Positions 1 through 5,699 of a DNA stretch of 7,106 nt are shown piece by piece. The stretch spans positions 1 to 7,106 of the forward strand of contig QGSR01000096.1 in NCBI GenBank assembly GCA_003387805.1, given 5' to 3'. This DNA comes from Bacillota bacterium. GTDB taxonomy: Bacteria; Bacillota; Limnochordia; Limnochordales; ZCTH02-B6. The translations under genes and the position numbers were made by a program. The first letter of the stretch is position 1. Each line of letters starts with the position of its first letter. The notes under the pieces are model-generated. The model worked only from the letters and a program-made list of their open reading frames with translations, had not been told where the DNA came from and searched no databases.

Positions 1-206
1 AGCGACTTGCCTGTGCCCGTGCCGGCTTCCAGCAGCGCCACGCCGCCTTCCGCCAGGACCCGGGCCACCGCCTGGGCCATCTGCAGCTGCTGAGGGCGAA
101 CTTCGAACCCGGGCATGCGCCGGGCCACCGGACCGCCGGGCTCCAGCCACGCCGCGGCCTGCCGGATGCGAAGTTCCTGGGCATTGTCTTCCGTTCGCTC
201 GGTCAA
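1..206 (-). CDS. DinG/YoaA-family (XPD-like) ATP-dependent DNA helicase, N-terminal fragment
   Basis: The first 68 codons are visible; the gene runs off the left edge. Seen: about 40 residues after the start comes PGFEVRPQQLQMAQAV, then the Walker A motif EAGTGTGKS (codons near 5-31). Known: a proline/glycine/aromatic stretch with a QxxM Q-like motif before E-A-G-T-G-T-G-K-S/T is typical of DinG/YoaA superfamily 2 helicases, Fe-S XPD relatives that unwind damaged or R-loop-containing DNA 5' to 3'. The Fe-S cysteines and helicase motifs II-VI lie outside the window. The leader before the Walker motif is too short for the DnaQ-like exonuclease domain fused to DinG in Bacillus, so this is the short YoaA-like form. 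The start is TTG at 206: an in-frame stop lies 24 nt upstream (TGA at 230-225 region), GGAGG at 219-215 is 8 nt away, and the first ATG (116) would remove conserved sequence. It is 46 nt after the MraY-like gene. Confidence 0.85.
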   Translation of the reverse strand, partial: MTERTEDNAQELRIRQAAAWLEPGGPVARRMPGFEVRPQQLQMAQAVARVLAEGGVALLEAGTGTGKS

Positions 207-208
207 TC

Positions 209-244
209 CCGCCGCCTCCGCCGATCAGTTCGGCGCGGCGGCGG
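209..244 (-). promoter_or_regulatory. Strong hairpin covering the helicase ribosome-binding site
   Basis: In the sense (minus) direction an 8-bp perfect outer stem pairs CCGCCGCC (244-237) with GGCGGCGG (216-209). A 5-bp inner stem pairs CGCCG (235-231) with CGGCG (223-219) around a 7-nt loop AACTGAT. The 3' arms contain most of the GGAGG Shine-Dalgarno sequence (219-215), and the outer stem ends two bases before the TTG start. No T-run follows, so it is not an intrinsic terminator. Inference: it could limit translation of the helicase unless opened by ribosomes leaving the upstream gene. Caution: stable hairpins arise readily by chance in DNA this GC-rich. Confidence 0.4.
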
Positions 245-252
245 TGCCTCCT

Positions 253-1071
253 TCAGCGCCGCCCCAGCTCGTCCAGCCGCCGCAACAGGGGGACGCGCTC
301 GATAGCCGCGCTGATGGACCCCCGCTCGGCCCATACGTGCAGGAGGACCAGAAAAGCGGCGGCCGCGCCCAAACCCCGCAGCGACAAGGCCGCGGCCGCC
401 GCGGCACCCACCGCGGCGCCCACGGCGTTGGCGCCCGCGTCGCCCATCATGGCCCGGGCCCGCAGATCGTACGGCGCGTAGGCCGCCAGCGCGCCCCAAA
501 GCGGCAGCGTGTACAGCCAGGCCTGCCGGTCCGGCGAGACGCCGGCCAGCGCCGCCGCCAGCAGCGCCGCTCCCTTCACCGCCCTGCCCGGCCGCAGATC
601 CAGCAGATTGACGGCGTTGGACGCCAGAGCGATGACCAGCGCTCCCAAAAGGAGGCCCGCGGCGCCGTCCCTGAGCACGGCGGCGGCGCCCAGCCCCGTG
701 ACGCCGCCGAAGACGGCCTTGAGCCCTCCGGTGGACAGTCGGCCCCGCAGCAGCAGCCCCATGTGTCCCCACAGCCCCTGGACGGTCTTGTCGCCCAGAA
801 CGTCATCGACGAATCCGACGAAGCCCATGGCGACGGTGACGAAGAGCAGCGTGACAGGAAAAGCCGCCGGCCGCGCCAAGGCCGCCGCGGACGCCGCCGA
901 GAGAACCGTCGCGTAGACCAGGACGATGAAAATCCCCGCTCCCGCCGGGACGGCTTCCCCGCGATAGTTGCGGCGTACCAGGCCCCCGTCCGCCAGCAGC
1001 CCCAGGCCGCCGGGCAGCGCGACGCGGGCCAGACCGTACGCGGCCGCGGACAGGATGAGCCAGACCGCCAT
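253..1071 (-). CDS. MraY/WecA-like polyprenyl-phosphate phospho-sugar transferase (glycosyltransferase 4 family), integral membrane
   Basis: A 272-residue, very hydrophobic protein with about eight to ten predicted membrane helices. Motifs of the MraY/WecA/TagO superfamily are present: an Asp pair in GFVDDVLGDK (89-90, Mg/nucleotide site), SNAVNLLDLRPGRAVK (151-166) matching the NAVNLxDGxDGLA loop, and MMGDAGANAVGA (208-219) matching the GDxGS active-site loop. The family transfers a phospho-sugar from a UDP-sugar to undecaprenyl phosphate at the inner membrane face. It differs from true MraY: it is shorter than MraY's usual ~320-360 residues, it lacks the C-terminal His-rich PxHHHFE motif, and D-L-R-P-G-R replaces D-G-L-D-G-L. 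Its substrate is therefore probably not UDP-MurNAc-pentapeptide and cannot be read from the sequence. The ATG start overlaps the upstream GT2 stop (TGATG), and no good Shine-Dalgarno sequence is visible, so translational coupling is likely. The context suggests a cell-envelope glycan role. Confidence 0.85.
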   Translation of the reverse strand: MAVWLILSAAAYGLARVALPGGLGLLADGGLVRRNYRGEAVPAGAGIFIVLVYATVLSAASAAALARPAAFPVTLLFVTVAMGFVGFVDDVLGDKTVQGLWGHMGLLLRGRLSTGGLKAVFGGVTGLGAAAVLRDGAAGLLLGALVIALASNAVNLLDLRPGRAVKGAALLAAALAGVSPDRQAWLYTLPLWGALAAYAPYDLRARAMMGDAGANAVGAAVGAAAAAALSLRGLGAAAAFLVLLHVWAERGSISAAIERVPLLRRLDELGRR

Positions 1072-1751
1072 CAGGGCGCCGCCGCCCGCCGCAGCAGCCG
1101 CGGCGCCAGCGCGCCAAAAAGGTGCGCCAGCTGGCGCCCCCGGTGGAGGAAGCCGGCCGCATCCCGTCCCGTACGGCGATGACGCATGTCCACCGGCACC
1201 TCGACGACCCGGAAACCCGCCCGGGCCGCGTCCACGGTCAGCGCCGCGTCGACGCCGAACCCACGGGCCAGGGGGCCGATCCGCTCCAGCACCGCCCGCC
1301 GCACCGCCCGCTGGCCCGAGAGGGGGCTGGCCATCTCCAGGCCCGTCAAGCCGCGCACCGCGAGACGGGCCACGCCCTGCACCAGCCCGAAACCCGACGG
1401 GCGGGCGCCGCGCGGAAACGCGCCCACCGCCCTACCCGCCCGTCCGGCCAGCACGGGGTGCAGAAGCTTGGCCGCCTCCGAGGCGCTGGCCCCCAGGTCC
1501 GCGTCCAAAAATAACAGAACCTCCCCGCGCGAGGCCCGCACGCCGGCGGTGAGTGCCGCCCCTTTGCCCATATTGAACGGGAGCCGCACCACCGCGGCCC
1601 CTCGCTTCGCCGCGGCCGCCCCCGTGCCGTCGGAAGAGCCGTCGTCCACCACGATGACTTCATCAGGCCCCAGAGCCGCCACGGCCGCCAGCGTCGCCGG
1701 CAGCGGGCCGGCTTCGTTGAAGGCCGGTATGACGACCGATACAAGCGTCAA
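1071..1751 (-). CDS. Family 2 glycosyltransferase, dolichyl-phosphate-mannose-synthase-like
   Basis: A 226-residue GT-A fold enzyme. Seen: VSVVIPAFNEAG at the N-terminus (nucleotide-binding beta strand), IVVDDGSSDGT (33-43), a long-loop PFNMGKGAAL (58-67), the DxD-type metal site FLDADLGAS (81-89), SGQRAVRR (145-152), and RHRRTGRDAAGFLHRGRQ (190-207). The family moves a sugar from a nucleotide donor, often to polyprenyl phosphate; donor and acceptor are not deducible here. There are no clear membrane helices, so the enzyme is probably cytosolic or peripheral. The frame stays open upstream to 2147, but the GT fold begins right at TTG 1751, and everything before it overlaps the steB-like gene in another frame, so TTG is chosen. 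TTG overlaps the upstream stop (TTGA), with a purine-rich GGAGGGGG stretch ending about ten bases before it. It ends in TGATG with the MraY-like gene. The tight coupling argues that the two enzymes act in one pathway. Confidence 0.9.
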   Translation of the reverse strand: MTLVSVVIPAFNEAGPLPATLAAVAALGPDEVIVVDDGSSDGTGAAAAKRGAAVVRLPFNMGKGAALTAGVRASRGEVLLFLDADLGASASEAAKLLHPVLAGRAGRAVGAFPRGARPSGFGLVQGVARLAVRGLTGLEMASPLSGQRAVRRAVLERIGPLARGFGVDAALTVDAARAGFRVVEVPVDMRHRRTGRDAAGFLHRGRQLAHLFGALAPRLLRRAAAP

Positions 1752-2395
1752 AATCCCTGCGCCCCCTCCGGCGCCGCCCCGCCGGCGTGCATGCCCGTCC
1801 CGGCCTCCGCCAGCCCCTCCACCACGGCCTGCAGCCCCTCGGGCGCCGGAAGCAGCGGCACCACCCCGGGCCGGGCCCCGCCGGCGCTTCCGCCCGGTGC
1901 CGACGCCGCGGCCACGACGCCGCCCGGCGGCGGGGCGTCCCAGAGCTCCTCCACGGGGCCCCAGCCCTGGGCCCACAGCACAACGTAAGGCGCCGCCAGC
2001 TGGGCCGGCGGCGGCGGGTCCGCGGCCCACTTGACGGCTACCCGGACCCCGGCCAGCTCCAACACCGCGCGCAGGCGCGAGGCCAGCGGGTCGTCTTCCG
2101 CGGCGTACAGCGTGACGGGGCCGGCGGGCAGCCGGCCGCCGGCCCACGACGCGATGGCCGCGTCGACAAAGCGCTCCTCGCGCCGAAGCCGCTCCGTCAG
2201 GGCGTCCACCTCTTCCTGCAGCCGCCGGTTTTCCGCGCGCATGCGGTTCAGGCCGTCTTCAATGCGCTCCACCAGCCGCATTTGTTCCTCCAGAAGCATG
2301 CCGTCCTGGCTGAGCTGGGTGCCGATGAGCATGCCGACGCCGAGGGCCAGAAACACGCCGACAATGCCGGCCAGATGGCAGCGAAAATCGATCAC
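1748..2395 (-). CDS. steB: SteB/MctB-like membrane-anchored envelope protein ('copper transporter' family)
   Basis: 215 residues. Seen: an N-terminal MIDFRCHLAG followed by one membrane helix (about 9-27, ending GVGMLIGTQL), then a charged coiled coil (about 33-76), a folded segment (92-150), and a Gly/Pro/Ala-rich low-complexity tail. M-I-D-F-R-x-H followed by a helix and coiled coil is the hallmark of the MctB/SteB family. Mycobacterial MctB (Rv1698) is linked to copper tolerance; corynebacterial SteB works with SteA in cell separation. The topology predicts a short cytoplasmic start and an extracytoplasmic coiled coil. It is shorter than actinobacterial members (about 300 residues), and the tail looks degraded or divergent. 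The start is GTG at 2395, 21 nt after the steA-like stop, with an eight-G run seven bases upstream acting as a poor Shine-Dalgarno sequence. Copper transport here is only a family label; the neighbourhood favours a division or envelope role. Confidence 0.85.
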   Translation of the reverse strand: MIDFRCHLAGIVGVFLALGVGMLIGTQLSQDGMLLEEQMRLVERIEDGLNRMRAENRRLQEEVDALTERLRREERFVDAAIASWAGGRLPAGPVTLYAAEDDPLASRLRAVLELAGVRVAVKWAADPPPPAQLAAPYVVLWAQGWGPVEELWDAPPPGGVVAAASAPGGSAGGARPGVVPLLPAPEGLQAVVEGLAEAGTGMHAGGAAPEGAQGF

Positions 2396-2416
2396 GGCCT
2401 TGCCCCCCCCGCCCGC

Positions 2417-3535
2417 CTACAGTCCCGCCAGAAGGCGCAGATGCAGCCACGCCAGCTTCAGCCACTGTTTCAGCGTGCCGCCCAGGGCCACCACGATGCC
2501 CGCCGGCACCAGGGCCGCCAGCGCGATTTGCACGGGCTGCGACGGCCGCGGGCGGGCGCGGTACAGCCGGCTGACGCCCCGGGCGTCCACCAGCCGGGTG
2601 CCGATTTTCAGGCGCACGAGAAAGGTGGAACCCATGCCCGGACGGCCTTTTTCCAGAAAATCGACCAGATTGGAATGGGAACCGACGGCGACAATCAGGT
2701 CCGCGCCCGCTTCGTACGCGATGAGCATGGCCAGGTCCTCGCTGGTGCCCGGCGCCCGCACCACCGACGCGGCCACGCCGGCCGCCTCGGTGCGCAGCAG
2801 TCCCGGCGCGCGGCCGTCGGGGTAGCCGTGCACGATGACGTCCGCGGCCGCCCGCAGCGCCGCGTCCGACACGCTGTCCATATCGCCCACCACCACGTGG
2901 GGCCGCAGCCCCGCCTCCAGGAGGGCGTCGGCCCCGCCGTCGACGCCGATGAGCACCGGCTGCACGTCGTCGATGTACGCCCGGAGGGCCGCGAGGTCGG
3001 CGCGATAGTTGTGGCCCCGCACCACCACCAGGGCGTGCCTTCCCGGGACAGGCTTTTTCATCGGCGGCAGAGGCAGCGGATCGATGACCAGGCGCTTCTC
3101 GCGGCGGGCGTGCTCCAGCGTGTTCTCGATAACCCGCTCGGCCTGGGCCGGCAAGTTGCGCCGGGCCGCCTCCAGCCGGCGGGCCACCGCGTCCTCGGTT
3201 AGCCACACGCCGGTCGCGACCGGCGCACCGCCGGCATAAATCCGCCCTCGGCGGTCAATGGCCACTTCCTGGCCGTCGGCCAGCAGGCGCCGCAGCGCGC
3301 CGGGCCCGTCCAGCAGCGGGATGCCGGCCGCCAGCAGCAGCGACGGTCCCATGTTCGGATACCGCCCGGTAATGGACGAAGACGTGTTGATGACCGCCCG
3401 CACGCGCGCCCGCCGCAGGCCGTCCGCGGCCACTTCGTCCAGGTCCGGATGGTCGATGAGCGCGATCTCGCCCGGACGCAGGCGGCTCACCAGCGCCTTC
3501 GTGCGATGACCAAGCCGCACCGTTCCGCGAATCAC
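2417..3535 (-). CDS. steA: SteA-like protein with thiamine-pyrophosphokinase-fold domain and C-terminal membrane anchor
   Basis: 372 residues. Seen: an N-terminal domain with LRPGEIALIDHPDLDEVAA (19-37) and INTSSSITGRYPNMGP (49-64); a TPK-like catalytic core with GVDGGADALLEAG (197-209), VVGDMDSVSD (214-223), TSEDLAMLIAYEAGAD (264-279) and GSHSNLVDFL (285-294); and a hydrophobic helix near 336-354 followed by a basic tail. The order matches the 'putative cytokinetic ring protein SteA' family, in which the corynebacterial member localises to the septum with SteB. The core resembles thiamine pyrophosphokinase, but the extra N-terminal domain and membrane anchor argue against a plain thiamine kinase; ligand and activity are unknown. 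GTG 3535 gives the family-typical start (M-I-R-G-T-V-R); the Shine-Dalgarno sequence is weak. An overlapping ATG at 3537 reads straight into TGA. The gene lies 24 nt after spo0A, so it may be transcribed with it, and directly before its usual partner steB. Confidence 0.9.
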   Translation of the reverse strand: MIRGTVRLGHRTKALVSRLRPGEIALIDHPDLDEVAADGLRRARVRAVINTSSSITGRYPNMGPSLLLAAGIPLLDGPGALRRLLADGQEVAIDRRGRIYAGGAPVATGVWLTEDAVARRLEAARRNLPAQAERVIENTLEHARREKRLVIDPLPLPPMKKPVPGRHALVVVRGHNYRADLAALRAYIDDVQPVLIGVDGGADALLEAGLRPHVVVGDMDSVSDAALRAAADVIVHGYPDGRAPGLLRTEAAGVAASVVRAPGTSEDLAMLIAYEAGADLIVAVGSHSNLVDFLEKGRPGMGSTFLVRLKIGTRLVDARGVSRLYRARPRPSQPVQIALAALVPAGIVVALGGTLKQWLKLAWLHLRLLAGL

Positions 3536-3559
3536 ATGAGTAGTATGGCCCCGGGGGAG

Positions 3560-4315
3560 CTAGCTGACGCGCATCTCGATGCACACCTGATCGGCCAGGC
3601 GGCCGATGAAGGAGGAATTGGACGGCTTGCCTTTGCCCGAGTCCACCAGGTAGCCGAACACCCGCTGAATCTCCTCCAGATTCCCTCGGGTCATGGTCAC
3701 CTCGACGGCATTGCGGATGGCCCGCTCCACCCGCTCGGGCGACGTGTTGTGCCGGCGGGCGATGGAGGGATACAAGTCTTTCGTCACCGTGTGCAGCAGC
3801 GTCCGGTCGTAGACCACCATCAGCACCGCGTCCAGCAGGTACTGATACCCTTTGAAATGGCCAGGCACGCCCAGCCGGTTCAGCCGCTCCGCCACCACCC
3901 GCAGCACTTCCCGGCGGCGCGCCTCCTCGCCGGCGGCCAGCAGGGCCGGCCCGGAGCCGGCAAACTGGCGCATGCGCCGCAGCAGCGTCGCGATGTCGAA
4001 AGGCTTGATTATGCAATAATGCGCGCCGAGGGACACGGCGCGCGCCAGCTCGCTTTCGTCCGACGCGTAGGCCGTGACGAAGATTTTCGGGCGCGGCGGC
4101 TCGCTGCACAGGCGCTGCAGCAGCTCGAAACCGTCCACGCCGGGCGGCTCCAGCTCCATGAGCACCAGCTGGGCGCCGCTGCGGCGGACCTTGGGAACGG
4201 CCTCGCGGCCGTCGTGCAGCACGGCCACTATGTCGATGTCGCCCGCGAGGCGCGCCTCCTCGCTGACTCGCTCGCAAAATGTGCGATCAGAATCAATCAT
4301 GAGGACTCGAATCAT
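3560..4315 (-). CDS. spo0A: Sporulation master regulator Spo0A with atypical receiver (phosphoacceptor Asp replaced by Glu)
   Basis: 251 residues, close to the usual 260-270. The receiver domain spans about 1-118 and the Spo0A DNA-binding domain about 140-251. The output domain is classic: GVPGHFKGYQYL (149-160), TKDLYPSIARRHNT (178-191), the recognition helix SPERVERAIRNAVEV (192-206) and GKPSNSSFIGRLAD (229-242). In B. subtilis Spo0A the acidic pocket is D10, D11 and phosphoacceptor D56. Aligned here they are D8, S9 and E54 (LVLMELEPPGVDG, codon GAG at 4156-4154), with no other Asp nearby except the structural D61. The conserved Thr (T81, VTAY) and Lys (K104, IIKPFD) remain. Inference: phosphotransfer from a phosphorelay may be lost, and Glu may mimic the active state. 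ATG 4315 is chosen, with GGAA five bases upstream. It lies 14 nt after spoIVB, the conserved sporulation order, leaving little room for a separate promoter. Confidence 0.97.
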   Translation of the reverse strand: MIRVLMIDSDRTFCERVSEEARLAGDIDIVAVLHDGREAVPKVRRSGAQLVLMELEPPGVDGFELLQRLCSEPPRPKIFVTAYASDESELARAVSLGAHYCIIKPFDIATLLRRMRQFAGSGPALLAAGEEARRREVLRVVAERLNRLGVPGHFKGYQYLLDAVLMVVYDRTLLHTVTKDLYPSIARRHNTSPERVERAIRNAVEVTMTRGNLEEIQRVFGYLVDSGKGKPSNSSFIGRLADQVCIEMRVS

Positions 4316-4329
4316 AGTGCTTCCATATT

Positions 4330-5658
4330 TCAGCGAAGGAGTTTTGTTTCCTCCCTAATTTCGGAATTCATCGAGAAAATTTCCGCCTCGTAAGCCATCC
4401 ACTCGGCCAGGATGCCGTAGCCGCGCCGGGGGTCGTTGACGAAGACGTGGGTGACCGCGCCCACCAGCTTGCCGTCCTGCAGAATGGGGCTGCCGCTCAT
4501 GCCCTGGACGATGCCGCGCGTCGCCTCCAAAAGCCTCGGGTCGGCAATCTCGATGACGAGCCCGCGGCCGTCGGCCCGCCGGTTGGGATGCACCTGGAGA
4601 ATGCGCACGGCAAAGGACTCCACCCGCTGCCCTTCGATGACGGTCAGCATTTCCGCGTCGCCGGGCCGGACCTCGTGGGCCAGCGCCACCGGCACCGGGC
4701 CGGTCACGTAGCCGTGGCGAGGCGGCTCGAACAGCACGCCGTAGATGCCGTAGCGGGTGTTTTTTTCGATGACGCCCATCTCACCCCGCCGGCCGTCGAA
4801 CACGCCGATCTTCTCCCCCGGAAAACCGCGGGCGCCTTGCTGCACCCCGCGGATAACGGCTTCGACGATGCGCCCGTCGTGCACCTGGACAGGCCTGTTG
4901 GACCCGTCGGTGATCATGTGGCCCAGGCCGCCGAAGCGCAGCGCCTCGGGGTCGTAGAAGGTCAGCGTGCCTACGCCCGCCGCGGGATTTTCCAGCCGCA
5001 GCCCCAGCCGGTACTCCACCCGCACCGCCTCGCCGTCCCGGACGGCCACGGCCGCGGGATGCACCACCCGGCGCAGGCGCGCGCCGTCGCGCACGACGGT
5101 GACGGGCACGGGCTCGCCGCGCCGGCCGAAGCGGTCGACGATTTCATGCACCTGGTCGACGCTGCGCACGGTGACGCCGGCCATCTCCACGATCATGTCG
5201 CCCGCGGCCAGGCCCGCGTCCCGCGCCGGCTGCCGCACGACCCCGTCCACGTCCACCACGCGCGTCGTCTGCGACACCACCAGCCCGTGGGAGCTGATCA
5301 GCACGCCGATGGCCTGTCCGCCCGGCACCACCGACAGCGCCGGCACGACGCTCACCTGCACGCTGCGCAGGGGCAGCAGGCCGAAAAGGCGCAGCTGCAG
5401 GCGGGCGCTGCCCAGCTCCTCGCCCCGCACCCGCAGGCCGCCGCCGGCGGCTTCCACCAGTAGACGGCTGGCCGACACGTCCACCGCCGTGAGCCAGCGG
5501 CCCAGGTCCGTGCCCCACTCCTGGCCGGGCAGAAGCCGCACCTGCGCCGGCAGGCTCAGCGCGGCCCGCACCTGCGAGCCCACGGAAAACACCATCAAGA
5601 AGACCAGCATGAACGACAGCCGGCGCACGAAGCGCCGGTATGAACCAGCGCGCCCCAC
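4330..5658 (-). CDS. spoIVB: SpoIVB serine peptidase (S55), forespore-to-mother-cell signalling protease
   Basis: 442 residues from the chosen start, similar to the 426 of B. subtilis. Seen: an N-terminal membrane helix (about 14-31), a PDZ domain (about 115-195; PARDAGLAAGDMIVEMAGV at its core), and the S55 peptidase domain. The catalytic triad is H247 in GGLGHMITD, D373 in EIADPRLLEAT and S388 in GIVQGMSGSP; the Asp-Ser spacing of 15 equals that of B. subtilis (D363/S378). VGAVTHVFVNDPRRGYGI follows, as in the family. Known role: made in the forespore, it crosses the inner membrane, self-cleaves and cuts SpoIVFA to trigger pro-sigmaK processing. The GTG at 5658 is preferred over GTG 5679: GGGGAGG (5673-5667) sits eight bases before it, and the upstream GTG lies at the foot of a hairpin. 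The 5679 start would add seven residues. The C-terminal codons and the spo0A junction are markedly AT-richer than the rest. Confidence 0.97.
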   Translation of the reverse strand: MGRAGSYRRFVRRLSFMLVFLMVFSVGSQVRAALSLPAQVRLLPGQEWGTDLGRWLTAVDVSASRLLVEAAGGGLRVRGEELGSARLQLRLFGLLPLRSVQVSVVPALSVVPGGQAIGVLISSHGLVVSQTTRVVDVDGVVRQPARDAGLAAGDMIVEMAGVTVRSVDQVHEIVDRFGRRGEPVPVTVVRDGARLRRVVHPAAVAVRDGEAVRVEYRLGLRLENPAAGVGTLTFYDPEALRFGGLGHMITDGSNRPVQVHDGRIVEAVIRGVQQGARGFPGEKIGVFDGRRGEMGVIEKNTRYGIYGVLFEPPRHGYVTGPVPVALAHEVRPGDAEMLTVIEGQRVESFAVRILQVHPNRRADGRGLVIEIADPRLLEATRGIVQGMSGSPILQDGKLVGAVTHVFVNDPRRGYGILAEWMAYEAEIFSMNSEIREETKLLR

Positions 5659-5666
5659 GGTCCACG

Positions 5667-5673
5667 CCTCCCC
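5667..5673 (-). promoter_or_regulatory. Shine-Dalgarno sequence deciding the spoIVB start
   Basis: The sense sequence GGGGAGG is followed by eight bases and GTG at 5658. This is near-ideal anti-16S complementarity and spacing, and much better than what precedes the alternative GTG at 5679 (GGAAAGG only four bases away and inside the hairpin loop and arm). Confidence 0.6.
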
Positions 5674-5675
5674 GG

Positions 5676-5699
5676 ACACGCGGCCTTTCCGGCCGCTGT
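5676..5699 (-). promoter_or_regulatory. Hairpin in the recN-spoIVB gap (spoIVB leader)
   Basis: A perfect 6-bp stem pairs GCGGCC (sense 5696-5691) with GGCCGC (5685-5680) around the loop GGAAA. It can be lengthened by ACA/TGT pairing across a single bulged G (5679). It is not followed by a T-run, so termination is unlikely. It lies just upstream of the spoIVB Shine-Dalgarno sequence, and its base contains the alternative GTG 5679. It could be a leader structure or the end of an mRNA from recN; the function is an inference. Confidence 0.45.

Noticed and set aside
115..1182. A 355-codon plus-strand open frame antisense to the MraY-like gene
   Set aside because: It is low-complexity Arg/Gln/Pro-rich sequence without motifs, fully opposite a gene with conserved catalytic residues.
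1752..2147. N-terminal extension of the GT2 frame up to 2147
   Set aside because: The extra residues are Gly/Arg/Ala-rich with no homology features and overlap the steB-like gene in another frame; the GT fold starts at TTG 1751.
1787..3202. A 471-codon plus-strand open frame antisense to steB and steA
   Set aside because: It is a composition artefact: GC-rich DNA leaves stop-free antisense frames. Its product is rich in Arg/Gln/His/Ala with no recognisable domain, and the opposite strand carries clear family motifs.
4447..5463. A 338-codon plus-strand open frame antisense to spoIVB
   Set aside because: It is His/Ala/Arg-rich, has no domain, and lies exactly opposite the conserved SpoIVB frame.
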